In this document: piece after piece, positions 40,933-48,213 of the stretch | Layout: every line of letters starts with the position of its first letter | How positions within the stretch are numbered: the first letter of the stretch is position 1 | From: a virus | Virus record (IMG/VR): IMGVR_UViG_3300030329_002967 | Location: 1-64,000 of that record | Reading direction: 5' to 3' (one strand) | Length of the DNA: 64,000 nucleotides | Position numbers and translations under genes: made by a program | Notes under the pieces: generated by a model | Seen by the model: the letters and a program-made list of their open reading frames with translations, nothing else | What the model was told of the DNA's origin: nothing | Database searches by the model: none

Positions 40933-41901
40933 TCATCGTGTATATGATCCCCCTTGTTGCATAACTAAATCTGGTGGATCTCCGTCTTTCTTATACATAC
41001 CGCTAGGTACTATAAGCCCACTATGTCCTATATGAAAGTCAAGTTCCCCTTCTCTGTTTATTGGAATATTCCTTAAATTACAGGTGGGCATCCCATCAAG
41101 GTGAGGGGATCGCTTTTCTATATGCCTACATCCTATAACCGACACATGACTAATTTTCCCACTGGCGACCAGCGCAACCTTAGTTGCAGTATCAGTCACC
41201 CTACCCATCTCAGTCCTAGCTATTGTAGGAACTCTATTACTGGAAATGCTAGGAACTTTATCCCTTAGCTTATCAGCTACCTCGCCAACAGACATTCCTT
41301 GTGAAACACCCTCTGCTACAGTTCTCCTAATTATTCCCCTCGTAGTTTCATTAATACTGGTAATATACTTCCCAACACCTCTAACCCTCCTGTCCATTAC
41401 ATGAGCATAACTACGATTAGGCTCCACCCCTAACGCTGTAGAAACTTTACCATACACATCATCAGCAACCGATTGTAAAATCGGAACCATTATAATAGCA
41501 GTCTGTAAACCATCTGCTCCAGTTTCGTCTTGAATAGCTGACTCCCACGCCGCTAACTGAGTCTCCGAATTTAACTGCTTTGAACGAACCCCATAAAAAT
41601 TACTATACCTGCCCAGCGCACCCTCAATCACCCTATCGACACTATCCTGTATCGCCGAAGACAGTTTATCTGAAAGGCTTAAAATCCCTCTACCTCTTGC
41701 GCTCCTATTTATATTAGATATATCCAGAATCAAGCTCCTGCCATTATCAGTATTAAGCTCCTCATAACTCCATCCATCAGCAGGGACGAATGACTTCCTA
41801 TAAGCATTAAATAATTTTAATGGAGAGGGGCGAAATCGTCCTATCCTATTAGCCGCACGTTCCGAAGCACTTGGGCTACGCCTCCTCTTCGTAACTATCA
41901 T
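40933..41901 (-). CDS. MuF-like head morphogenesis protein
   Basis: 322 residues. The C-terminal half has the MuF pattern: VADKLRDKVPSISSNRVPTIARTEMGRVTDTA, then a His/Cys segment VIGCRHIEKRSPHLDGMPTCN that may hold a metal, and a final FHIGHSGLIVP. The N-terminal half is helical and would bind the portal. In SPP1 the equivalent gp7 enters the head with the DNA. It overlaps the portal gene by 26 bases. Confidence 0.8.
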   Translation of the reverse strand: MIVTKRRRSPSASERAANRIGRFRPSPLKLFNAYRKSFVPADGWSYEELNTDNGRSLILDISNINRSARGRGILSLSDKLSSAIQDSVDRVIEGALGRYSNFYGVRSKQLNSETQLAAWESAIQDETGADGLQTAIIMVPILQSVADDVYGKVSTALGVEPNRSYAHVMDRRVRGVGKYITSINETTRGIIRRTVAEGVSQGMSVGEVADKLRDKVPSISSNRVPTIARTEMGRVTDTATKVALVASGKISHVSVIGCRHIEKRSPHLDGMPTCNLRNIPINREGELDFHIGHSGLIVPSGMYKKDGDPPDLVMQQGGSYTR

Positions 41902-43177
41902 CAGCCTCGACTACGCTCTCTATAACCTCAGTAGACGGATCTGAAACCCCAGCAAGCTCTAAAGGAACTCTAGTCGTATCTACCAAAAACTGATCTAAAA
42001 GAGGATTATCAATTACAGGTAAATTACATAACTCCCTCAACTCATTAGCAGTCATAGCCCCAAGTTCAACCAACGGCTTATACTCCTTAACAATCTGCTC
42101 TACGTCAATGAGTCCACTCATCTCGTAGCTAATCTGATCCCCTGTCCCTAAAAACCCGTCAGAGTTTATCTTACCTACAAGCATATCCAACAGAGGGACA
42201 ATCTTATATTTTCTAAAGTTTACCTCGTCCTGCCTAGCAGTTGCATAATTAGCCGCACCATCTATACCAACAATAGAAAGAGGTATACCATGATTTAAGA
42301 AAATCTGCTCCACATTCCATTTCTCTTTTTCTATAGACTGCATCTCAGCCATAGTCATACCGAGCCTGTGGTAGTTCCACTTACCGTTCAGAAACGCTAC
42401 CTTTCCTGCGTTTTTCTTCCCACTATACTCAACATTAAACTTTTTCCTCAACTTAGCCCACTGAGCTTCGTCAGCGATATCAGTCTCTCTAGTCATCACT
42501 CCCGACAACTGCGCTCCATTTTCGATAAATTTTTCCCCCAGAAAAGACTTATTAATAAACTCATTATATATAGACTCTGAAGGCTCAATAGACCCCATTC
42601 CCATAAGAGAGTCGGTAGGGTGTACGCTTCTAAAATGTATAATTTCCTCAGGACTATACTTAACTTCATTGCCATTAACCGTATAAATATAGCTAGAAAT
42701 CTTATTCTCCTTGTCAGGAACCACCTTCATGTGATGAGGCATTAACGGATAGAGGTGTAATGGCCTCCCTTTCATATCCATCTGATCCTTCAACCAATAA
42801 GCATTTCCTACTAACTCCATATGAAAAGCCCACATCTCAAGTAACTCAGGCCACGAATCATAAGGGTTAGGGCTAACTAAGATACCCGACTCTCTCTCCT
42901 GCGCCGTGCGATCTCCCATCTTAAACTTTGCAGACAGAATAACTGACGAAATAATCCTACATGATCTAAACGTAGCCCAGCATTTCTTAGACCCAGCCTC
43001 CAAATATGAATTATAGTCTTCAAACTTATGAATAGGAACCCCTATTCTATACTCGATCCACTCCCTCTCCTTGGTATCAAAAGGATACCTACTAATTGCG
43101 GCTAATTCAGCCTTAGTAGCTTTACTAAGGTCTATGTCAGAGCTACCCCTCCTAAATAATTTATCAAGTACTCCCAT
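41876..43177 (-). CDS. Portal protein (HK97 family)
   Basis: 433 residues. Recognised by the ordered pattern ...PYDSWPELLEMWAFHMELVGNAYW, HYLPLMPHHMKVV-like, EIIHFRSVHPTD, EKFIENGAQLSGVM, VAFLNGKWNYHRLGMT and WNVEQIFLNHGIPLSIVG, as in HK97 gp3-type portals. Twelve copies would form the DNA channel and docking site for terminase. It is of the usual length. The portal is far from the terminase genes (14 kb), so the packaging module is split by the accessory region. Confidence 0.88.
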   Translation of the reverse strand: MGVLDKLFRRGSSDIDLSKATKAELAAISRYPFDTKEREWIEYRIGVPIHKFEDYNSYLEAGSKKCWATFRSCRIISSVILSAKFKMGDRTAQERESGILVSPNPYDSWPELLEMWAFHMELVGNAYWLKDQMDMKGRPLHLYPLMPHHMKVVPDKENKISSYIYTVNGNEVKYSPEEIIHFRSVHPTDSLMGMGSIEPSESIYNEFINKSFLGEKFIENGAQLSGVMTRETDIADEAQWAKLRKKFNVEYSGKKNAGKVAFLNGKWNYHRLGMTMAEMQSIEKEKWNVEQIFLNHGIPLSIVGIDGAANYATARQDEVNFRKYKIVPLLDMLVGKINSDGFLGTGDQISYEMSGLIDVEQIVKEYKPLVELGAMTANELRELCNLPVIDNPLLDQFLVDTTRVPLELAGVSDPSTEVIESVVEADDSYEEEA

Positions 43178-43188
43178 AATACACTAAT

Positions 43189-44004
43189 CTATCTATTGTC
43201 TTCGCCCGACCTTCTACGACTAGCCCTTTTTCTAGTAACTTTCTTACTAGCCCTCTTAATCTTTTTTGGCGTAGGGGCTTCCTCGTTTTTACCAATAAGG
43301 TCAATCAACTCTTCCCCATTTAAGGAATACACCCCTTTATCATTAGGTTTACACTCAACGCAAGATCCAGTAATTAGATTAACTGTCCCTTTAATTGGTG
43401 ACCACACCATTACTCTACCTAATCTCTTTGAATCCTCAGGATAAGCCTTAGTTATAAGCTCAAGTACATTATCAGTAGGGGCTATTACTTTTTCAAACCC
43501 GTCTCTCTTCATTATATCTCTTTCCCTAAACAGGGAAACCCCAAGATGCTTATTTATATTAACATAATCTGCTAAATTATTGGTAGCAATTATCAGATCA
43601 AAAGTACCCTCAAGCCACTGACTCTGTTCCCTTAATAAAATAGGACGCTCTTCGTTAGGAGTATCAGCTAAAATCTTAAGTATTGCCTCCGCTTTACCAA
43701 TAGGAGTAGATTTTTTATCTAAAGCCTTATCTAAAGCATCCTTAAAACTCCCCTCTTCTAAAGAATCTTTATTAGTTACAACCAAAGTAGCGGCATCTTG
43801 AAATCTTCTAACAGAATCCCTAACAAATACCACCTTCTCTGCCTTATTCCACGCATCTAAGCCTATTTTTTTCTTAGCAACAGAGGGAATCTCCCATCTA
43901 GCTACCGTATCAACTGGCTCTAATTTAAATCCAGTAGAAAACATAGTGTTTCCAGTAAGAGGGTTTTCAATAAGTATAAGCTTCCCGTCTTTAGAAGATT
44001 TCAT
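43189..44004 (-). CDS. Uncharacterised protein upstream of the portal
   Basis: 271 residues. I do not recognise the family. It has a mainly helical middle (GKAEAILKILADTPNEERPILLREQSQWLEG read in parts) and a strongly basic Lys/Arg C-terminal tail of about 25 residues (KKIKRASKKVTRKRASRRR) that may bind DNA. It lies 11 bases before the portal gene, so a head-associated role is likely. A palindrome sits 69 bases upstream of its start. Confidence 0.62.
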   Translation of the reverse strand: MKSSKDGKLILIENPLTGNTMFSTGFKLEPVDTVARWEIPSVAKKKIGLDAWNKAEKVVFVRDSVRRFQDAATLVVTNKDSLEEGSFKDALDKALDKKSTPIGKAEAILKILADTPNEERPILLREQSQWLEGTFDLIIATNNLADYVNINKHLGVSLFRERDIMKRDGFEKVIAPTDNVLELITKAYPEDSKRLGRVMVWSPIKGTVNLITGSCVECKPNDKGVYSLNGEELIDLIGKNEEAPTPKKIKRASKKVTRKRASRRRSGEDNR

Positions 44005-44072
44005 ATAGGAATTTTAATCCATGTAGCACCGTATGCAAGGAATCACTTACTTACTATGTCAAATTAATTAAA

Positions 44073-44087
44073 TTGAACGGCGTTCAA
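44073..44087. promoter_or_regulatory. Dispersed palindrome, copy 9
   Basis: TTGAACGGCGTTCAA, perfect; directly follows the stop of the zinc-finger microprotein at 44089. Confidence 0.7.
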
Positions 44088-44088
44088 T

Positions 44089-44229
44089 TTAATCTACTTT
44101 CCTATTTTTAAGAAATTCTTTATAGCACTTCCTGCAAATCTTCTCTAAGGGTGCGTCACCCTCAGCACAAACAGATATACAGTCCTCTTTCCTAACAATT
44201 ACAGAGCATCGGCTACATCTATTAGGCAT
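44089..44229 (-). CDS. Zinc-finger microprotein
   Basis: 46 residues: MPNRCSRCSVIVRKEDCISV, then CRKC near residue 32-35. The two CxxC pairs, 27 residues apart, should bind one zinc ion, as in small transcription-associated fingers. It overlaps the end of the GroES-like gene by 8 bases. It was found by translating the gap. Confidence 0.68.
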   Translation of the reverse strand: MPNRCSRCSVIVRKEDCISVCAEGDAPLEKICRKCYKEFLKNRKVD

Positions 44230-44488
44230 ATTCTTTGCAGATAATTTTAGGCTCGTCTATAACGATAAAATCCTCTCCCTCGTGAGTATAATGCGTCCCT
44301 TGCAATTTGGTTATCATAACCCTGTCTCCTTTATTAAGATACTCACACTTATCTCCTACAGCGACCACCTCTCCCCAAGTCTCTGTTGTTCTTGAAACCT
44401 CAGGAACAATAATTCCTCCCTGAGTAACCTCTGTCCGTGAATCCATCTTCACTAACAGCCTATTATTTATTGGATTTAAATCAGCCAT
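44222..44488 (-). CDS. groES: GroES-like co-chaperonin
   Basis: 88 residues from the ATG at 44488; the longer frame to 44557 would overlap the gene upstream by 65 bases and is rejected. The Cpn10 pattern is clear: LNPINNRLLVKMD, then the mobile loop VTQGGIIVPE, WGEVVAVGD, NKGDRVMITKLQGT and IIC. It lacks none of the core strands but is slightly shorter than GroES (97). By analogy with T4 gp31 it may replace host GroES to help fold the capsid protein. Confidence 0.82.
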   Translation of the reverse strand: MADLNPINNRLLVKMDSRTEVTQGGIIVPEVSRTTETWGEVVAVGDKCEYLNKGDRVMITKLQGTHYTHEGEDFIVIDEPKIICKEYA

Positions 44489-44492
44489 AAAC

Positions 44493-44771
44493 TTAATAAT
44501 CTCGATAATCGCTATCCTCTTCCTTGTCAACAACCTTAGGAGCAGTATTGCTCCCAATCAAAACAAGTAACACAACGATAGAGATAAGCCAAACTAGTGG
44601 CCCTCCAAGAGCAACCGCCAACGCCATTGCCGTCCTAGACCCTGCGTTTCGATGATCCTCTTTTACACCTATCGTCCAAGTAGGGATAGCAATCAAGAAC
44701 AGCCACACGACCATCCACAAAAATGACTTCCCTGTTCCCTCTATAGCGTCTACTACATACTCTATTATCAT
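44493..44771 (-). CDS. Two-span membrane protein
   Basis: 92 residues with two membrane segments at about 17-36 (FLWMVVWLFLIAIPTWTIG) and 50-75 (ALAVALGGPLVWLISIVVLLVLIG) and a charged C-terminal tail. It could be a second holin-type protein or an exclusion protein. It lies just upstream of the GroES-like gene (5 bases between). No family recognised. Confidence 0.6.
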   Translation of the reverse strand: MIIEYVVDAIEGTGKSFLWMVVWLFLIAIPTWTIGVKEDHRNAGSRTAMALAVALGGPLVWLISIVVLLVLIGSNTAPKVVDKEEDSDYRDY

Positions 44772-44811
44772 AATTTTATTATTTTCATTAACATTTATTC
44801 AATCATTAAAA

Positions 44812-44886
44812 ATAAATAACGGATGTTCAATGTAGGCATTTCAACCTTGTTTGGAGATCTCCTCCAACTCTATTTCCGTTATTTAT
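44812..44886 (-). terminator. Second stem after the RNA candidate, probably its end
   Basis: ATAAATAACGGA (44812-44823) and TCCGTTATTTAT (44875-44886) pair over 12 bp around 51 nt that contain a TTGGAG/CTCCAA hairpin. A U-rich run follows on the minus strand. This may terminate or be part of the RNA at 44889-45132. Confidence 0.45.
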
Positions 44887-44888
44887 AA

Positions 44889-45132
44889 TTTTTTTAAAGG
44901 AAGCACCTTATGCGCTAAGAGATCGGGCATTAGCACCCTCCAGCCCCTTAGACCGATTTGCAGGGTATTCCAGCGTATTTATAGATCCCCACCTAACAAC
45001 TGGCCCTGCACCCGTGTACGCAACTCTCATCCTGCGCTCTTATCAGTACAACCACACGAAGTCATCACATAAGATGCTTTCTTTAAAAAAATCATTATCT
45101 AAATTCAAAGAACATGGGATCTCTCCCACTAA
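44889..45132 (-). ncRNA. Candidate structured noncoding RNA with a 24-bp closing stem
   Basis: No frame of 60 codons on the minus strand fills this 412-base gap (44772-45183), yet it has its own phage-type promoter (45139-45166). Positions 45068-45091 and 44889-44912 pair over 24 positions with one mismatch and one G-U. Inside, TAAGAG/CTCTTA, TGCAGGG/CCCTGCA, ATCGG/CCGAT and TCGTGT/ACACGG helices can form. I found no tRNA, tmRNA or RNase P signature. It lies between the ligase and a membrane-protein gene and is transcribed with them. Confidence 0.6.
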
Positions 45133-45138
45133 TAATTA

Positions 45139-45166
45139 AGTATATCACAGGATTTAAACTTTGCAA
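45139..45166 (-). promoter_or_regulatory. Promoter of the 45-kb RNA candidate
   Basis: TTGCAA, 16 nt ending in TCCTGTGA, TATACT. It carries the same spacer signature as the leaderless promoters but has no start codon after it. Confidence 0.75.
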
Positions 45167-45183
45167 GCAAAAGTTATCACTAT

Positions 45184-46065
45184 CTACCCCCATACACACT
45201 CCTCAGGAACCTTATCATCCCTCCACTTCAATAACCCATCAACACCTCTCACCGCATTAGGGTGTCTCATAGCACCAGACTCAAACAACTGCCAGCCCTT
45301 CACCTCTATAACCCTTCCGATATATTTCCTATCCTCATTCCAGATGTCTTGCCTCTCCGCATCCGTGAAGCCACCTCCAACCCTTACCTTCTTAACTAAC
45401 TCACCATCCACATAAAGACCGCAAACCAACGCCCCCAGCTTCCCCACATTCCTTCCACCACCCTCTTCCACACCCATCACCACATAATCCATCGTAAACA
45501 CCTGCTTCTTGCGGTAGATCACCGCCCCGACATAAGCCTCATCACTCCGCTTGTAAATAAGACCCTCTCCCCCACCATTCTCCACCTCACGCTCCCAAAC
45601 CTCTTCAGCCTCCTCAATCGGAAACGTAGGCACTAGCTCAAACATAGACCCCTCAAACTCCACCTCCTCCAGCAACCCCCTTCTCTCATTCCACGGCAAC
45701 GCATACGCCTCCCTCTCAATCCCCGTCCCATTATGCAAATCAATCTCCAGCACATCAAACACCATAACCTTTCCCAAACCACCCTCACCACTCGTAGCCC
45801 TCTGCGTCCCTACCAAATACTCCCCCACAATCACCCCACTATACTTACAGTCCAACCCCGACCGTCCCTCATACTTCAACTGTCCCTGCCTCGAATAAAT
45901 CCGTACCTCTCCCTCCTCAAACACACACCTAGCCCACCAACCATCATACTTCACTTCCACCACATCCGCATACCTATCATACGCCTCCCCATGCTCCTCC
46001 ACATTAACATACTTCTGCACCCTCCCACTCAACCTCCCCTTCTCAACAACTCTCTCTTTTATCAT
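45184..46065 (-). CDS. ATP-dependent DNA ligase
   Basis: 293 residues from the ATG at 46065, 6 nt after a -10 box; the frame open to 46164 would run through the promoter and is rejected. Motif I KYDGW carries the nucleotide-binding Lys, followed by SRQG, GEYL (motif III), LIYKRSD (motif IV) and an OB-fold part with the final WQLF region. It seals nicks with ATP. Base use differs from all neighbours: the coding strand is very G-rich (many AGG, GTG, GAG codons), which suggests recent acquisition. Confidence 0.85.
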   Translation of the reverse strand: MIKERVVEKGRLSGRVQKYVNVEEHGEAYDRYADVVEVKYDGWWARCVFEEGEVRIYSRQGQLKYEGRSGLDCKYSGVIVGEYLVGTQRATSGEGGLGKVMVFDVLEIDLHNGTGIEREAYALPWNERRGLLEEVEFEGSMFELVPTFPIEEAEEVWEREVENGGGEGLIYKRSDEAYVGAVIYRKKQVFTMDYVVMGVEEGGGRNVGKLGALVCGLYVDGELVKKVRVGGGFTDAERQDIWNEDRKYIGRVIEVKGWQLFESGAMRHPNAVRGVDGLLKWRDDKVPEECVWG

Positions 46066-46071
46066 ACCCCC

Positions 46072-46100
46072 ACCATACCACACAAAAAAACATTTGTCAA
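46072..46100 (-). promoter_or_regulatory. Leaderless-type promoter of the ligase
   Basis: TTGACA, 17 nt with TTTTTTTGTGTGG, TATGGT; 6 nt to the ATG. Part of a 32-bp block identical to that before the AAA+ gene. Confidence 0.85.
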
Positions 46101-46148
46101 TATTGAAAATACGAAAATATGCAAAAATACCGAAAAGCACAAACCCCT

Positions 46149-46165
46149 TTTGCACATCGTTCAAA
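46149..46165. promoter_or_regulatory. Dispersed palindrome, copy 10 (opposite orientation)
   Basis: On the plus strand TTTGCACATCGTTCAAA; the GTGC half points the other way compared with most copies. It lies 49 bases upstream of the ligase promoter. Confidence 0.68.
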
Positions 46166-46339
46166 TCTACACCCCTCTTACCCCCCCACCATGTGCCTCA
46201 AATGTGCCTCAAATGCCACTCATCACCCCCCATTTACACCCCATTTAGTTTTTAATTTTTAATTATTCATGTGGTGTATCCCGTCAATTTCGTTAGGAAA
46301 ACGGTATAATCGGTTTTGAGTTCGCGAATTTTGAAAAGC
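46166..46339. other. Noncoding gap with direct repeats and G-runs
   Basis: The 328-base gap 46066-46393 has no gene after the ligase promoter. It holds two copies of AATGTGCCTCAA at 46190-46212 (related to GTGCCTCAAA near 57735), four long C-runs (G-runs on the minus strand) at 46171-46245, and an AT-rich stretch at 46248-46270. No promoter of the main family is seen. Confidence 0.5.
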
Positions 46340-46381
46340 AAAAGAGCCGAGCAGTCACCTGCCCGACTCAATCGCTCTTTT
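46340..46381 (-). terminator. Terminator-like hairpin after the 46394 gene
   Basis: Outer arms AAAAGAGC/GCTCTTTT (8 bp) enclose an inner stem CGGGCAG/CTGCTCG (7 bp) with a GUGA loop. The 3' arm ends in UUUU. It lies 12 bases after the stop. Confidence 0.65.
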
Positions 46382-46393
46382 ATGTTTACCAGT

Positions 46394-46852
46394 TTAATCT
46401 TTAAGGTCACTAGTGTTAACACTTAGTTTGATATCGTGCTTTACGTCGTGTAATTCCTGCTCAAGCTCGCAAACTTCGTTAGTTCTTTCTCTCAATCTAT
46501 TAGTAAGTGATTGAGTTTTTTCCTCAAGCTCTTTTACTTTTTTCTTAAGCTCACGAACCTCTGCCCATCCATTTTTTGCTGACTCTTTCCATAGCGCATT
46601 CATTGCGTTATTGGATATTCTGATCTTAGCTTTTGCCTTTGGTCTTTCCTTTATAGCGATAAGCAAATCTAAGACTAGAATAAGCATCATGTGAAAGGCG
46701 AGGACTGTCATATTGAAGAATAAGACGAGAACAGTCTGCTCCACTGTGATAAGCGAAATTATGAACGATGTGCAAACAAGCACAAGCGAAGTTAATGTTA
46801 TTACCATTACTGGCATTGTGAAGCTCTTAAGAATATTGATTAATTTTTTCAT
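46394..46852 (-). CDS. Membrane protein with coiled coil
   Basis: 152 residues. Two hydrophobic segments at about 12-33 and 36-66 are followed by a coiled coil at about 90-140 (EVRELKKKVKELEEKTQSLTN read in parts). No family recognised. It is the second gene of a unit started at 47106, with a stable hairpin in the gap. A palindrome-like site lies inside its coding part (46760-46776). Confidence 0.62.
   Translation of the reverse strand: MKKLINILKSFTMPVMVITLTSLVLVCTSFIISLITVEQTVLVLFFNMTVLAFHMMLILVLDLLIAIKERPKAKAKIRISNNAMNALWKESAKNGWAEVRELKKKVKELEEKTQSLTNRLRERTNEVCELEQELHDVKHDIKLSVNTSDLKD
46760..46776. promoter_or_regulatory. Palindrome-like site inside a gene, copy 11
   Basis: TATGAACGATGTGCAAA, one base off the consensus at one end. 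It is inside a coding region, so it may be chance. Confidence 0.4.
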
Positions 46853-46868
46853 TGTTTTGTTTAGTTGT

Positions 46869-46888
46869 GGGGAGGCTTTCGCCTCCCC
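46869..46888 (-). other. Stable intergenic hairpin
   Basis: GGGGAGGC and GCCTCCCC pair over 8 bp; on the minus strand the loop is GAAA (GNRA). No U-tract follows, so it is more likely a processing or stabilising hairpin than a terminator. The core is the same as in the terminator at 52894-52923. Confidence 0.55.
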
Positions 46889-46896
46889 TAATTTAA

Positions 46897-47106
46897 TTAC
46901 TGGTTTGTAGCAAACTCGAATGCTGTATCTGGCTGAAAGTCAGGACTAATTGCTTGCCCTGTATACCCATCATCAAATCCGTCAGTCTCGAATAGCTCGA
47001 CACCGTCAAGGCATTCAGTTGGTACATCGTCAAGCATTGCGTCAAACATTCTCTCATAATCGACCCCTTGAGGTTCGCCGTTATTGATATTATTTTCTGT
47101 AAACAT
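46897..47106 (-). CDS. Small acidic protein with leaderless-type start
   Basis: 69 residues, very acidic (about 17 Asp/Glu), with aromatic residues at the end. Acidic proteins of this size are often DNA mimics or inhibitors of host enzymes, but nothing specific supports that here. The ATG is 6 nt after a -10 box. Confidence 0.65.
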   Translation of the reverse strand: MFTENNINNGEPQGVDYERMFDAMLDDVPTECLDGVELFETDGFDDGYTGQAISPDFQPDTAFEFATNQ

Positions 47107-47112
47107 GATAAT

Positions 47113-47140
47113 ATTTTAACCCATCCTTTAACCTTTGCAA
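47113..47140 (-). promoter_or_regulatory. Leaderless-type promoter of the 47106 gene
   Basis: TTGCAA, 16 nt AGGTTAAAGGATGGGT, TAAAAT; 6 nt to the ATG. Confidence 0.75.
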
Positions 47141-47257
47141 TAAAAAAGATACATTATTTCAATATATTTATCAGACATTATTATAATTACTATAATACAG
47201 CACCTCCTCCTATATTGTTGTTCATTTGAACACCCCTATATCTTTTTTACGGAATCT

Positions 47258-47308
47258 GTGTAAAAACACCACCAGTGTAAAGATGAACACCATGTAAACG
47301 TGAACACC
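47258..47308. repeat. Three tandem 17-bp iteron-like repeats
   Basis: Units at 47258-47274, 47275-47291 and 47292-47308. The last two (GTGTAAAGATGAACACC and ATGTAAACGTGAACACC) match at 14 of 17 positions; the first keeps GTGTAAA. A further copy (ATGTAAATGTGAACATG) lies at 57823-57839. This could be an initiator-binding cluster of a replication origin. The gap 47107-47727 contains no gene. Confidence 0.5.
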
Positions 47309-47338
47309 TCGTAGATATTGATACCACATATAGCACTA

Positions 47339-47433
47339 ACTACCTATTCGGTGAGCTTGCGATGGAACTGGAGGCGTGGTCATTCGGCGGGGCCACGATA
47401 ACCCTGCACCGCATAATCGCATATAGAGGTAGT
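47339..47433. other. Foldable noncoding segment with ATTCGG motifs
   Basis: ACTACCT/AGGTAGT (7 bp) encloses TGCGAT/ATCGCA (6 bp) and a CGTGGTC/GGCCACG hairpin with the loop ATTCGGCGG. CGGTG and CACCG could add a pseudoknot. No promoter of the main family was found next to it, so the transcribed strand is unknown. The ATTCGG motif also recurs in the plus-strand RNA candidates. Confidence 0.4.
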
Positions 47434-47492
47434 AGCCAGCAAGGTAGTAGCGCAAGGTGATGTACCTTGGCGCATCACTTACTCAGTAAGGA

Positions 47493-47509
47493 ATTGAACG
47501 GCGTTCAAA
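47493..47509. promoter_or_regulatory. Dispersed palindrome, copy 12
   Basis: ATTGAACGGCGTTCAAA, inside the 620-base noncoding region. Confidence 0.65.
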
Positions 47510-47592
47510 TATATGCCAGCCCCCCTGTAGCCCCTGTACATACAGATAGCTTAATCGCTAATATACTATATCGCCTAGGGGTAGCCTTGAAC

Positions 47593-47731
47593 GTAGGCTA
47601 AGAATGTTAAGATAGGCTTAGATTAAAAAAAATAGATAAGGAGTAGCTTCCTCGGTAGGATTAGCCGTTGCTTATATGTAGGCTAAGATATTAATGATAA
47701 GGGTAGCTACCGCACTAAGGTTAAACCTTAG
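47593..47731. repeat. Direct repeats and a small hairpin in noncoding DNA
   Basis: GTAGGCTAAGA occurs at 47593-47603 and 47678-47688, with related TAGGCTTAGA and GGGTAGC words between them. CTAAGG/CCTTAG form a hairpin at 47715-47731 overlapping the stop of the next gene. It may belong to the same origin-like region as the iterons. Confidence 0.4.
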
Positions 47732-48012
47732 GTAGAAGCGTAAGCTTCCTTATGTGCCTTAACTGCCTTCTTGACGGTATATGGATCTTCACATAGGGAT
47801 ACCCTAAACTGTAGATCTAACATCTTGTTTACTTCAGTTAGGATAGCGTCGGCGTTGTCCTGCACCTCTACATATAGGTGTCGGGCCGAACCTTCGCCGC
47901 TACATGGGTGAGTCTCGTCGTAAACTCTCTTGCAGTCTTGCATGATGTTGATGCATACCTGTGCAATCTGTGCCATGCCCTCTAGTGATAAATTTTCAAT
48001 TTTTTCAATCAT
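47728..48012 (-). CDS. Small uncharacterised helical protein
   Basis: 94 residues, three Cys, helical (LEGMAQIAQVCINIMQDCKRVYDE, then NADAILTEVNKMLDLQF). No family recognised. It has a leaderless-type promoter and a short downstream hairpin, so it is a single-gene unit. Confidence 0.65.
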   Translation of the reverse strand: MIEKIENLSLEGMAQIAQVCINIMQDCKRVYDETHPCSGEGSARHLYVEVQDNADAILTEVNKMLDLQFRVSLCEDPYTVKKAVKAHKEAYAST

Positions 48013-48018
48013 GCTATT

Positions 48019-48047
48019 ACTATAGCTTAGGTTAAGACCTTTGTCAA
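48019..48047 (-). promoter_or_regulatory. Leaderless-type promoter of the 48012 gene
   Basis: TTGACA, 17 nt AAGGTCTTAACCTAAGC, TATAGT; 6 nt to the ATG. Confidence 0.85.
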
Positions 48048-48213
48048 GTTATTTTATTTAAATAAAAGGTGTGAGGAGGGATTTACTTTTTACCCTCAAC
48101 TTTCGGTTTCAACATATTGCAGTTTAACCTAATCGCACTCCGCTCTCTTCGCTCAGCCGGTTGGCCCCTGCTCAAGACACAGATACTTTATTGCTGTTGT
48201 AACAATTATTCAG

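Noticed and set aside
44889-45132. RNase P RNA, tmRNA or 6S RNA as the identity of the 45-kb RNA
   Set aside because: None of the conserved words of RNase P or tmRNA are seen, and several inner helices do not fit the simple open-bubble shape of 6S RNA.
46171-46245. G-quadruplex in the gap upstream of the ligase
   Set aside because: The G-runs on the minus strand are separated by long, uneven loops, so a stable quadruplex is not convincing.
45733-46248. A 171-codon plus-strand frame opposite the ligase
   Set aside because: Composition (Pro, His, Ile, Leu) reflects the C-rich antisense of the ligase; no family features.
46760-46776. Palindrome copy inside the 46852 gene as a firm operator
   Set aside because: It lies in coding DNA and departs from the consensus, so it is kept only as a low-confidence site.
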